A DNA stretch of 6,183 bases, from contig QHYF01000175.1 of NCBI GenBank assembly GCA_003224075.1, positions 6,287 through 12,469 of the forward strand. Reading direction: 5' to 3'. Origin of the DNA: Acidobacteriota bacterium. GTDB lineage: Bacteria; Acidobacteriota; Terriglobia; Acidiferrales; UBA7541. Position 1 is the stretch's first letter; each line of letters begins with the position of its first letter. The position numbers and the translations under genes are program-made. Shown here piece by piece: positions 1 through 5,691 of the stretch. The notes beneath the pieces were generated by a model that was given only the letters and a program-made list of their open reading frames with translations, was not told the DNA's origin and did no database searches.

Positions 1-381
1 CTCGACCGTCGCCGTCACTTCACCGACCTCGAGTTTAATGGCCCCTAGTCCTCTATCCGCGCCTACTGCCACTTCGACATTGTCCAACACGGTTTTGCGG
101 AAGCCCTGCTTCGCAACTTCTACCCGGTAAATTCCCGGCGGAAGAAGGCTGAGTCGAAAGAGACCAGCGCTGTCCGTCTCGGTTGTATAGGCTTGGTTTG
201 TATCTTTACTAACTACTTTGACCGATGCGCCCAGTACTGTCGCGCCCTGAGGATCCGTCACGGACCCAGAAATGGACCCTTTACTCACCTGCGCATTCGC
301 AGGTGTCACTCCCAAACCTACCAGAGTGAGAGTCAACACCACTATCAGAGCCAAAATGACTCCGTTCACGCCACGTTTCAT
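1..381 (-). CDS. TonB-dependent receptor / Oar-like protein, N-terminal part (carboxypeptidase-regulatory-like domain), partial
   Basis: The minus-strand frame opens with ATG at 381 and stays open for 127 codons to the window edge, so the C-terminal part is missing. Residues 1-30 look like a Sec signal peptide: MKRG, then a hydrophobic stretch of about 20 residues, with a probable cleavage after Ala-Asn-Ala (residue 30). Residues about 35-120 match a carboxypeptidase-regulatory-like beta-sandwich: GSISGSVTDPQGA, then a D-S-A-G-L-F-R turn, LPPGIYRVEV, and a closing KLEVGEVTATVE. In Acidobacteriota this layout usually leads into a TonB-dependent plug and barrel of about 1000 residues (Oar/SusC-like), exported to the outer membrane. 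That continuation is inferred, and another secreted protein with the same domain is possible. A G-run (complement of 390-395) lies 8 nt before the ATG and can act as ribosome-binding site. The upstream ATG at about 397 is out of frame. Confidence 0.8.
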   Translation of the reverse strand, partial: MKRGVNGVILALIVVLTLTLVGLGVTPANAQVSKGSISGSVTDPQGATVLGASVKVVSKDTNQAYTTETDSAGLFRLSLLPPGIYRVEVAKQGFRKTVLDNVEVAVGADRGLGAIKLEVGEVTATVE

Positions 382-685
382 ATCTTTTGCCCCCCATAAC
401 ATTCATCTGAAGAATAAAAAAGCCAAAGGACCCCCACTAATCCGGAATGATACCGCTGCAAGGTGCTTTCCAATCTATGATTTATGTTCTTTTTGGATGG
501 AAGTTGCCTAACTCCTTTGTTTAGTGCGTAGGTACTAGTACTTTAGGCTCGATTTAAGGGCCCATTATTCCATAAACTGTATGTGTACGCCAAATTATCT
601 ACCAGATTATGAAGCCAAAAAGAATTCCTTATAGTGTGCAACGCGAAAGTTAGAGCGGGGACTGAACGGAGTTAATAGAAAGAGG
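382..685. other. AT-rich intergenic region between the aminotransferase and the outer-membrane protein gene
   Basis: About 300 bases without a credible gene. The small frames that cross it have no domain-like content. It is clearly more AT-rich than the flanking genes. It must hold the promoter of the minus-strand outer-membrane protein gene, unless that gene is read through from the aminotransferase. Minus-strand -10-like hexamers are present (GATAAT at 595-600, TATAAG at 628-633), but none is paired with a convincing -35 box. No GC-rich hairpin with a T-tract was found after the aminotransferase stop codon. Confidence 0.6.
532..541. repeat. 10-bp perfect palindrome GTACTAGTAC
   Basis: GTACTAGTAC reads the same on both strands and lies about 150 bp upstream of the outer-membrane protein start. 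It could be a protein-binding site, but the symmetry does not extend beyond 10 bp, so it may be chance in AT-rich DNA. Confidence 0.35.
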
Positions 686-1846
686 CTAATTGAAAAGTAC
701 CAGCGATTCCGCGAGCCCACGTGAAAAGTCTGCTTCTGCGGTGATCAGGCTGAGGACCAGATAACCATCGGACGGGAAGTCGTAGAAGTGGCCGGGGTGA
801 ACATAGACGCCCTTTGTGGTGAGAAATTCGATGGCCAAATCCTCGTCGGAACGCGTTGCAGGGACGCGCAAGGCGGCGTACCAGCCGCCTTCCACCGTCA
901 GGCGCGTGCAAGCTTTCTGCCCCACAAGTTGGCGGTCGAGCTCCGCAAGATTTCGACGAACGCGCGACATCAACTGCTTCTGAAACGCGCGGCGCTGTTC
1001 CAGCAAGATGGGCAGGGCCAGCTGCACGGGTGCATTCATGGAGAGGTAGGTGTCGGCAATAACTTCGAGCTTCGCGATCGCTTCGTTTTTCCATGGTTGC
1101 GGCCCGCTGACGACCACCCAGGCGGCCTTCATCTGCGGCAGCCCGGAAATCTTTGAAAGACCGCTCAAGGTAAAGGTCAGCACGCCCTGATTCGCCGCAA
1201 AACTCTCCGGCCGGTTTTCCTCGAGCGAGAAATCGAGGAACACTTCGTCGGCGATGATGGGCATCTTGCGTGCGGAGCAAATCGCATTCAGCTTTGACAT
1301 TTCGGCACGCTTGGTGAAGTGCCCCGTCGGATTATTGGGATGAACGACGATGACTCCGCGCGTGCGCGGCGTGATGGCCTGCTCCAACGAATGAAAATCG
1401 GTCTGCCATCTGTGGTCGTAAAAGAGTGGGTAGCGCGCCAGCTTCACGTCCTGAATTTCCGCGAGAAAATTGAAGAGCGGGTAGCTGGGCTCGGGGATCA
1501 ACAGCTCGTCGCCGGGATTACACAGAGTTCGAAACACGTAGGAATACGCTTCGCTGGTGCTGGCCGTGAGGAAAATATCCTCGGGCGAAACGTCGTCGTC
1601 GCACGCAGCGTAATAGGCGGCGACGGCCCGGCGCGCCGACTCCAGTCCCTTGGGGTTTGGTTCGTAGGAGAGGGCCGCAGGGTTGCTCAACGCTTCCAAA
1701 ATTCCAGGGCCATCATAACTGAAGCCGCATTCCGTGGGATTCGAAATGGTCAAATCGAGAAGCGGCTTCCCTGCCGCGCGATGCGCTGCCAGCGCTTGGC
1801 TCAGCCGGTTCGGCGTCAAATTCCAATTTGTTCGTTGCGCAAACAT
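686..1846 (-). CDS. PLP-dependent class I/II aminotransferase
   Basis: A 386-residue cytosolic fold-type I aminotransferase, a normal length for the family. It would transfer an amino group between an amino acid and a 2-oxo acid using pyridoxal phosphate; the substrate cannot be read from the sequence. Motifs in order: YEPNPKGLESARRAVAAYY (61-79), TASTSEAY at the cofactor phosphate site (94-101), HPNNPTG (169-175), IADEVF with Asp200 for the PLP ring nitrogen, and SGLSK with Lys232 as the Schiff-base lysine. Differences from the aspartate aminotransferase template: the phosphate-binding Arg eight residues after the lysine is Lys240, the Tyr after the ring Asp is Phe203, and the C-terminal substrate-carboxylate Arg appears to be Val364 (GYLVLSL). 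I recall similar GLPQ-K and PGHF-DF patterns in a subfamily of bacterial aminotransferases, so these changes need not mean loss of function. The start is fixed by a TAA nine codons upstream; no strong ribosome-binding site is seen. It is divergent from the sugar aminotransferase gene. Confidence 0.9.
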   Translation of the reverse strand: MFAQRTNWNLTPNRLSQALAAHRAAGKPLLDLTISNPTECGFSYDGPGILEALSNPAALSYEPNPKGLESARRAVAAYYAACDDDVSPEDIFLTASTSEAYSYVFRTLCNPGDELLIPEPSYPLFNFLAEIQDVKLARYPLFYDHRWQTDFHSLEQAITPRTRGVIVVHPNNPTGHFTKRAEMSKLNAICSARKMPIIADEVFLDFSLEENRPESFAANQGVLTFTLSGLSKISGLPQMKAAWVVVSGPQPWKNEAIAKLEVIADTYLSMNAPVQLALPILLEQRRAFQKQLMSRVRRNLAELDRQLVGQKACTRLTVEGGWYAALRVPATRSDEDLAIEFLTTKGVYVHPGHFYDFPSDGYLVLSLITAEADFSRGLAESLVLFN

Positions 1847-1869
1847 AGCCGATCCAATCGTGCGGGAGC

Positions 1870-1875
1870 ATTATA
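1870..1875 (-). promoter_or_regulatory. Putative -10 box (TATAAT) for the class I/II aminotransferase
   Basis: The minus strand reads a perfect TATAAT here, 24 bp before the ATG at 1846, which would give a leader of roughly 15-20 nt. No good -35 box lies 16-18 bp upstream, since that stretch is G-rich. The call rests on the hexamer and its position only. Confidence 0.4.
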
Positions 1876-1914
1876 TCCAGCACGGTAGGAAACCCCCACC
1901 GCGCCCTGCTCACG

Positions 1915-1920
1915 TATACT
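1915..1920 (+). promoter_or_regulatory. Putative -10 box (TATACT) for the DegT-family aminotransferase
   Basis: TATACT, one mismatch from consensus, sits 21 bp before the plus-strand ATG at 1942 and would give a very short leader. The expected -35 position is C-rich and unlike TTGACA. No Shine-Dalgarno sequence precedes the ATG. Together with the opposite -10 box at 1870-1875 it suggests a compact divergent promoter region. Confidence 0.3.
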
Positions 1921-1941
1921 GAATGCGGCATACTTGAATCC

Positions 1942-3096
1942 ATGAGCACGCATCCGCAGCCCAATCCAATCCCTGAACCGGTGCCACAGTTGGATTTATC
2001 CGCGCAGTACGCGGAGATCGGCGCTGAGATTCGAACCGCAGTCGAGCGCGTGATGGCCTCGCAGCAGTTTGTTTTGGGGCGTGAAGGAGCCGCGCTGGAA
2101 GAGGAGATCGCCCAGCTCTGCGGCGTGGCCCACGGCGTTGGCGTGGCCTCCGGGACGGACGCGCTGATCTTGGCGTTGCGCGCGTGCGGCGTGCAGCCCG
2201 GCGATGAAGTGCTCCTGCCGCCGTTTACGTTCGTGGCGACGGGCAGCGCGGTGAGCGCGCTTGGCGCGAAGCCGGTCTTTGCGGACATCCGGCCCGAAAC
2301 CTACAACATCGATCCGGCGCAGCTCGAACGGCGTGTGACGCCGCGCACGCGAGCGATTATCGTCGTCCATCTCTATGGCCTCGCGGCGGACATGGACCCG
2401 ATCCTGGCGTTTGCGAAGTCGCGCAACCTGCCGGTGATCGAGGACAACGCGCAGGCAATCGGCGCATCTTACAAAGGCCGGCGGACCGGCTCGCTGGGCG
2501 ACGCGGCGTGCATCAGCTTTTATCCGACGAAAAATTTGGGCGCATACGGCGACGCGGGAATGGTCGTTTCGAATTCTGCGGAAATCGCCGCGAGGATTCG
2601 AACGCTGCGGAATCATGGTCAAGCGGCAAAATATCTGAGCAGCGAGCCGGGCTGGAACAGCCGTCTGGATGAGATGCAGGCGGCGATTCTGCGCGTCAAA
2701 CTGCGCCACCTTTCACGCTGGCAGCGCGCGCGCCGTTCGAACGCGGCGGAGTACACCCGCCTTTTCAGTCAGGTTCCCGGCGTCATGCCGCCGATTGAGC
2801 CGGAAGGCTGCGAACACGTCTTCTACCAGTACACCATTCGAATCGAGCAGCGGGACGCTCTGCAGCGGCATCTCGCGGCGCGAAAGATCGGGTGCGCGGT
2901 TTACTACCCCTGCCCGCTGCACCTGCAGCCGCTGTACGCGTCGCTCGGCCACAGAGACGGCGACTTCCCTCACTCCGAGCGCGCCGCGCAGGAAGTGCTT
3001 TCGCTTCCGATGTACCCGGAATTGCGCAAGGAGCAGATTGCGCGCGTGGTGGAGGCCGTTACAGAGTTTATTACTCATTGTATTATTAATAAATAA
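1942..3096 (+). CDS. DegT/DnrJ/EryC1/StrS-family aminotransferase (probable nucleotide-sugar aminotransferase)
   Basis: A 384-residue protein of typical family length. Members use PLP to aminate keto-sugars on UDP or dTDP, feeding O-antigen, capsule or glycan synthesis in the cytoplasm. Visible motifs: DLSAQYAEI near the start (18-26), SGTDAL (70-75) at the phosphate site, PPFTFVAT (93-100), VIEDNAQAIGA with Asp168 and Gln171 for the PLP ring, FYPTKNLGAYGDAG with catalytic Lys197, NHGQ (224-227), NSRLDEMQAAIL (239-250) and a YYPCPLHLQP segment (321-330). The pattern resembles WbpE/WlbE-type 3-amino-sugar enzymes, but sugar specificity is an inference. The Pro-rich first 13 residues are extra to the family; GTG at 1981 is an alternative start. 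The last residues (THCIINK) come from an abruptly AT-rich stretch. No sugar dehydrogenase, acetyltransferase or glycosyltransferase lies alongside, so the gene stands alone within this window. It converges on the oxidase pair. Confidence 0.9.
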   Translation: MSTHPQPNPIPEPVPQLDLSAQYAEIGAEIRTAVERVMASQQFVLGREGAALEEEIAQLCGVAHGVGVASGTDALILALRACGVQPGDEVLLPPFTFVATGSAVSALGAKPVFADIRPETYNIDPAQLERRVTPRTRAIIVVHLYGLAADMDPILAFAKSRNLPVIEDNAQAIGASYKGRRTGSLGDAACISFYPTKNLGAYGDAGMVVSNSAEIAARIRTLRNHGQAAKYLSSEPGWNSRLDEMQAAILRVKLRHLSRWQRARRSNAAEYTRLFSQVPGVMPPIEPEGCEHVFYQYTIRIEQRDALQRHLAARKIGCAVYYPCPLHLQPLYASLGHRDGDFPHSERAAQEVLSLPMYPELRKEQIARVVEAVTEFITHCIINK

Positions 3097-3109
3097 TAAA
3101 TATGGATCC
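3072..3109. other. AT-rich patch spanning the end of the DegT gene and the convergent gap
   Basis: About 38 bases made mostly of A and T, including the palindrome TTATTAATAA (3083-3092), inside otherwise GC-rich DNA. It covers the last codons and TAA of the DegT gene and the first bases of the 70-bp gap (3097-3166) before the stop codon of the convergent subunit III gene. It has no GC-rich stem, so it is not a standard intrinsic terminator for either direction. It may still help transcription end, or mark an old junction. Confidence 0.4.
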
Positions 3110-3166
3110 GGACGAGAGAATCCGCAAACCATTTTGTCGTGCAAACCAGCCAGAATTTCCCGCCTC

Positions 3167-3841
3167 CTACTTCCCCAGGTAGAGCAGCACCAGCAGGAAA
3201 ATCCACAGCCCGTCCATAAAATGCCAGTAGTACGAAGTAATTTCAGCGGCGTGGGAAAGCAAGATATTTGCTTTTTCAAACTTGCGAAATGAAACGTACA
3301 GCAACGCTCCAACTCCTCCGAGAAGATGGATGGCGTGCGCGCCCGTGAAAATGTAGAAGAAACTGCTCGCCTGGTTGCTGGCAATGTATACGCCTTGCGC
3401 TACGAGCTGACGCCAGGCAATCAGTTGTCCGGCGACAAAAAGGAAGCCCAGGCTCGTGGTAACCAGCCAGAGCTTCCGAAAACCGGTTAGGTCTGCAAGA
3501 GAGAGACGGCGCCGCGCCGTTTCGAGCGTGAAACTGCTCCCGAGAAGAACGCAAGTATTCAACCAAAGAATGCGCGGAAGGTGCACGGTTACCCACGCGT
3601 CGCTGCCGCGCCGCAGAACGATGAAGGCGCTGCTGAGGGCCATGAAGAACATCAGGATGGACACGAGAGCGATCGCAATCCCCGTGGAATAGCGTCTCGG
3701 CGATGGGGACCGCTTACGGCGCCTGCCGTGATCATCATCATCGCCGCCATCATCTCCGCCTGCCGGGGGCGTTCCGCCGCCTCCTCCGCCGATGTCTTCA
3801 ATGATGAGTTCGATGTCTGGAGTTGCGGTTGTGCCCGGCAT
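3167..3841 (-). CDS. ctaE: Cytochrome c oxidase subunit III-like protein (short form, with low-complexity N-terminal extension)
   Basis: A 224-residue inner-membrane protein. Subunit III carries no metal; in canonical oxidases it packs against subunit I and supports the D proton pathway. Residues 1-50 form a soluble low-complexity tail: GGGGGG at 18-23, an Asp/Gly run with DDDD at 34-37, then Arg/Lys-rich HGRRRKR and SPSPRR. Five membrane segments follow at about 54-77, 91-107, 124-145, 158-184 and 203-222, the number expected for short bacterial subunit III. Family signatures include SSFTLETAR with Glu107 at the conserved acidic position, FTGAHAIHLLGG (165-176), and EITSYYWHFMDGLWIFL (200-216). 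A strong ribosome-binding site, GGGAGGA, lies 6 nt before the ATG. The gene starts 22 bp after the subunit I stop, so the two are almost certainly co-transcribed. The symbol refers to the family; its partner here is an unusual subunit I, so a role in oxygen reduction is not certain. Confidence 0.9.
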   Translation of the reverse strand: MPGTTATPDIELIIEDIGGGGGGTPPAGGDDGGDDDDHGRRRKRSPSPRRYSTGIAIALVSILMFFMALSSAFIVLRRGSDAWVTVHLPRILWLNTCVLLGSSFTLETARRRLSLADLTGFRKLWLVTTSLGFLFVAGQLIAWRQLVAQGVYIASNQASSFFYIFTGAHAIHLLGGVGALLYVSFRKFEKANILLSHAAEITSYYWHFMDGLWIFLLVLLYLGK

Positions 3842-3845
3842 GGCG

Positions 3846-3853
3846 ATCCTCCC
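3846..3853 (-). promoter_or_regulatory. Ribosome-binding site of the subunit III gene
   Basis: The minus strand reads GGGAGGAT here, ending 5-6 nt before the ATG at 3841. It is the clearest Shine-Dalgarno sequence in the window and fixes the subunit III start within the short gap after the subunit I stop. Confidence 0.75.
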
Positions 3854-3863
3854 TCTTCTCCAG

Positions 3864-5552
3864 TTAGCGAGCCTTGACCACCTGCTCGGGCGCGAGGTGC
3901 TGTGGCACGAAATCTTCGGCTACACCCGGCACGCTGAATTCGTAAGCCCCACGATACACCACCGGTTCGCTCGGGCCAAAATCATTGGCGGGTGGAGGCG
4001 ATCCGACGCTCCATTCGAGTGTGGTGGCGCGCCAGGGGTTGCATTCCGCCACTCTTTCTCCACGAAAAAGGCTCCAAAGAAAATTGATGAGGAACAGTCC
4101 CTGGGCAAGAACGGTGAGGAGCGTGGCGACGGTGATAAAGATGCGAAGCGACGAACCCGCCGCGACAATTGCAGCCAATTGCCTGCCCGATGAAATACGC
4201 GAATGCGTCATCAGGCCGAGCCAGTGCATGGGCATGAAAACAGAATAGACCCCGGCAAAGGTGAGCCAGAAATGGATTTTGCCGAGCGATTCATTGAGCC
4301 GACGGCCAAAGAGTTTCGGAAACCAAAAAAACAGCGCGCCAAGAATGGCAAACGTGGCCGCCACTCCCATGACGAGATGGAAGTGGCCGGTGATGAAGTC
4401 GTCGCTGACGGCCGCGTACGTAAGGTCACGACGCGCGAGGAAAATCCCGGAGAGCCCGCCGGCTAGAAAAAGTGAAATGAAGCCAAGCGCAAACAACATC
4501 GAGGTGTTGAGCTGAATTCGCGCGTTCCACAGCGTCCCGAGCCAGCTGATCAGGAGGATCGTGGCGGGCAGGCCAAGCGAAGAGGCAAGAAGCGAAAAGA
4601 CGAGAGGCGAAAAGGGGTTCATGCCGCTCGAAAACATGTGCTCGCCCCAAACGCAAAAACCAAAGAGGCCCACGCCGCACAGCGCCAGCACCACCAGGCG
4701 CTCCATCCAAACCGGCCTGCGCGAAAACGTGGAAATCAGATGAGTGGTGAGCCCGAAACAGGGAAGCATGGCGACATAGACTTCGGATTGCGCGAAAAAC
4801 CAGAAGAGGCGCCGCCAAAGCACGGGCAGAGCGTTCGTCACAACGTTTGGCGGCTGGCTGGCGAGGAAGTTCAGCGGCGAAAAAAAGTGCGTGCTCAAGA
4901 GACGATCCGAAAGCAAGCAGGCGCACGCTGCCAGCAGAATGCTGAAAATCAGCATTCCTAAGATGGCGTTGATGAACCAGGCCCACACGGTGAGCGGAAG
5001 CCGCGGCAAGGTCATTCCTTTGGCGCGGAGCTCGATGGTCGTGACGCTAAAATTGAGCGCGTTGAGCAGGGACGCGGCGCAGAAGATGGCGACGCTCAAG
5101 ATCCAAAGCGTGATTCCGCGTTCGGGAGCAATCAGAAAAGCAGCGGTCATTCCGATGAGCGAGACGACCGTAGCCCAGAACGAGAGCAGGTTCAGCGTGG
5201 GAAATGCCATCTCGCGCGCGCCAATCTGCAGCGGCAGAAAATAGTTGCCGAATCCGGCCTGGGGCGCGGCGGTCAGCACCAGAAAAACCATCAGAGATCC
5301 GTGCAGCGTGGTGAGGGCTGCGTAACGATCCGGCGGGTTGTTGAGAGTGGAGAGGAACGGAAGGTGCGCACCGGGCCAGACGAGATGGATGCGCATGAGC
5401 AGCGACATCGCCATGCCGAGAAAAACACTGAACAGCGCAAGCCACAGATATTGGAGGCCGATGGTCTTGTGATTGGTGCTGAAGACGTAGCGGGAGAAAA
5501 AACCGGCCTCTGGCTTCTCCGGCTGATTTGCTCCGCTGTCGTAGGTAACCAT
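3864..5552 (-). CDS. Heme-copper oxidase subunit I homologue with a degenerate Cu_B site
   Basis: A 562-residue polytopic membrane protein (about 12 helices) that aligns by eye with A-type oxidase subunit I from end to end. It has STNHKTIG near the start, TLHGSLM with heme His84, NYFLPLQIGAREMAFP, LFWFFAQSEVYV, GEHMFSSGM, GHFHLVM with heme ligands His390 and His392, and the C-terminal NPWRATTLEW...SPPP. In canonical enzymes helix VI reads GHPEVY and helix VII reads HH. Here these are AQSEVY (Gln255, codon 4788-4790) and EH (Glu304, codon 4641-4643, then His305). So two of three Cu_B ligands are changed, while Glu257 and Tyr259 are kept. The K-channel Lys is Leu333, the D-channel Asp is Glu114, and the Mg-site His-Asp is Val-Ser. 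The frame is unbroken, arguing against a pseudogene. ATG at 5552 is preferred; a TTG at 5579 in the same frame would add nine residues. No subunit II gene adjoins. Family is certain; oxidase activity is doubtful. Confidence 0.88.
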   Translation of the reverse strand: MVTYDSGANQPEKPEAGFFSRYVFSTNHKTIGLQYLWLALFSVFLGMAMSLLMRIHLVWPGAHLPFLSTLNNPPDRYAALTTLHGSLMVFLVLTAAPQAGFGNYFLPLQIGAREMAFPTLNLLSFWATVVSLIGMTAAFLIAPERGITLWILSVAIFCAASLLNALNFSVTTIELRAKGMTLPRLPLTVWAWFINAILGMLIFSILLAACACLLSDRLLSTHFFSPLNFLASQPPNVVTNALPVLWRRLFWFFAQSEVYVAMLPCFGLTTHLISTFSRRPVWMERLVVLALCGVGLFGFCVWGEHMFSSGMNPFSPLVFSLLASSLGLPATILLISWLGTLWNARIQLNTSMLFALGFISLFLAGGLSGIFLARRDLTYAAVSDDFITGHFHLVMGVAATFAILGALFFWFPKLFGRRLNESLGKIHFWLTFAGVYSVFMPMHWLGLMTHSRISSGRQLAAIVAAGSSLRIFITVATLLTVLAQGLFLINFLWSLFRGERVAECNPWRATTLEWSVGSPPPANDFGPSEPVVYRGAYEFSVPGVAEDFVPQHLAPEQVVKAR

Positions 5553-5555
5553 GGA

Positions 5556-5606
5556 ATTCGTGACTCGTGACCCCGGCAAGGTCGGGGCAGTCTGGAGATT
5601 CGTGAC
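5556..5606. repeat. Direct repeats ATTCGTGAC / TCGTGA around the subunit I start
   Basis: ATTCGTGAC occurs at 5556-5564 and again at 5598-5606, 42 bp apart. A third partial copy, TCGTGACC, is at 5565-5572. The same hexamer TCGTGA is thus present three times within 51 bp, just upstream of the chosen ATG. They may be regulator-binding half-sites or remnants of a short tandem repeat. Confidence 0.5.
5571..5587. repeat. Small hairpin CCCCG-7-CGGGG before the subunit I start
   Basis: CCCCG (5571-5575) and CGGGG (5583-5587) can pair around a 7-nt loop. The hairpin lies 18 nt upstream of the ATG at 5552 and includes the alternative TTG start at 5579 in its loop. There is no T-tract, so it is not a terminator. 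It could affect translation or be a binding site. The stem is only five pairs. Confidence 0.35.
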
Positions 5607-5622
5607 CTTTGCGATCGACTCC

Positions 5623-5656
5623 GCTCAGGGCAGCCTGGTGACAGAAGGCCCTGAGC
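5623..5656. repeat. 9-bp perfect inverted repeat GCTCAGGGC / GCCCTGAGC (REP-like)
   Basis: GCTCAGGGC at 5623-5631 is matched exactly by GCCCTGAGC at 5648-5656, with a 16-nt loop. No T-tract follows on either strand, so a standard intrinsic terminator is not supported. On the minus strand the proximal arm continues as CCCTGAGCGGAGTCGA, which resembles from memory the core of REP-like palindromes dispersed in many bacterial genomes. That link is an inference. The site lies 36 bp beyond the stop codon of the Cys-rich gene. Confidence 0.6.
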
Positions 5657-5691
5657 CGGCGGTCAATTTCCTCTGGCGCCCAGCCCCAGCG

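Larger units (their letters stand above)
5553..5691. promoter_or_regulatory. Leader region of the oxidase-like pair, rich in repeats
   Basis: This 139-bp gap separates the small Cys-rich gene from subunit I, both on the minus strand. It contains two inverted repeats and three TCGTGA copies, listed separately. A minus-strand TTGACC at 5661-5666 resembles a -35 box, but the hexamer 17 bp downstream (TGTCAC) is a poor -10. No strong Shine-Dalgarno sequence precedes the ATG at 5552. Read-through from the upstream gene or a non-housekeeping promoter are both possible. Confidence 0.35.

Noticed and set aside
421..460. Possible terminator or riboswitch near the T-rich stretch upstream of the outer-membrane protein gene
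   Set aside because: The T-run on the minus strand is not preceded by a stable hairpin, and no known riboswitch core was recognised.
672..1280. 202-codon minus-strand open frame inside the aminotransferase
   Set aside because: It overlaps the aminotransferase in another frame, is Arg/Ser/Pro-rich and shows no domain. The aminotransferase motifs are unambiguous.
1319..1888. 189-codon plus-strand open frame antisense to the aminotransferase
   Set aside because: A GC-driven shadow of the real minus-strand gene, with no recognisable protein features.
1996..2709. 237-codon minus-strand open frame antisense to the DegT gene
   Set aside because: Highly Arg-rich composition and full overlap with a well-supported gene mark it as a shadow frame.
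3097..3166. Bidirectional terminator between DegT and subunit III
   Set aside because: No GC-rich stem followed by a T-run could be found on either strand, only short imperfect repeats and AT-rich sequence.
2713..3384. 223-codon minus-strand frame across the convergent gap
   Set aside because: It overlaps both the DegT gene and the end of subunit III, and its translation has no family features.
3864..5579. Subunit I as a pseudogene or assembly error
   Set aside because: The frame is intact, all heme ligands and most structural motifs are conserved, and the altered codons are spread along the gene, so random decay or one error does not explain it.
3864..5579. Calling subunit I a nitric oxide reductase
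   Set aside because: The overall motifs (GAREMAFP, TLEW-SPPP, helix VI EVY) are A-type oxidase-like, and no NorB/qNor signature was seen. NO activity stays a hypothesis.
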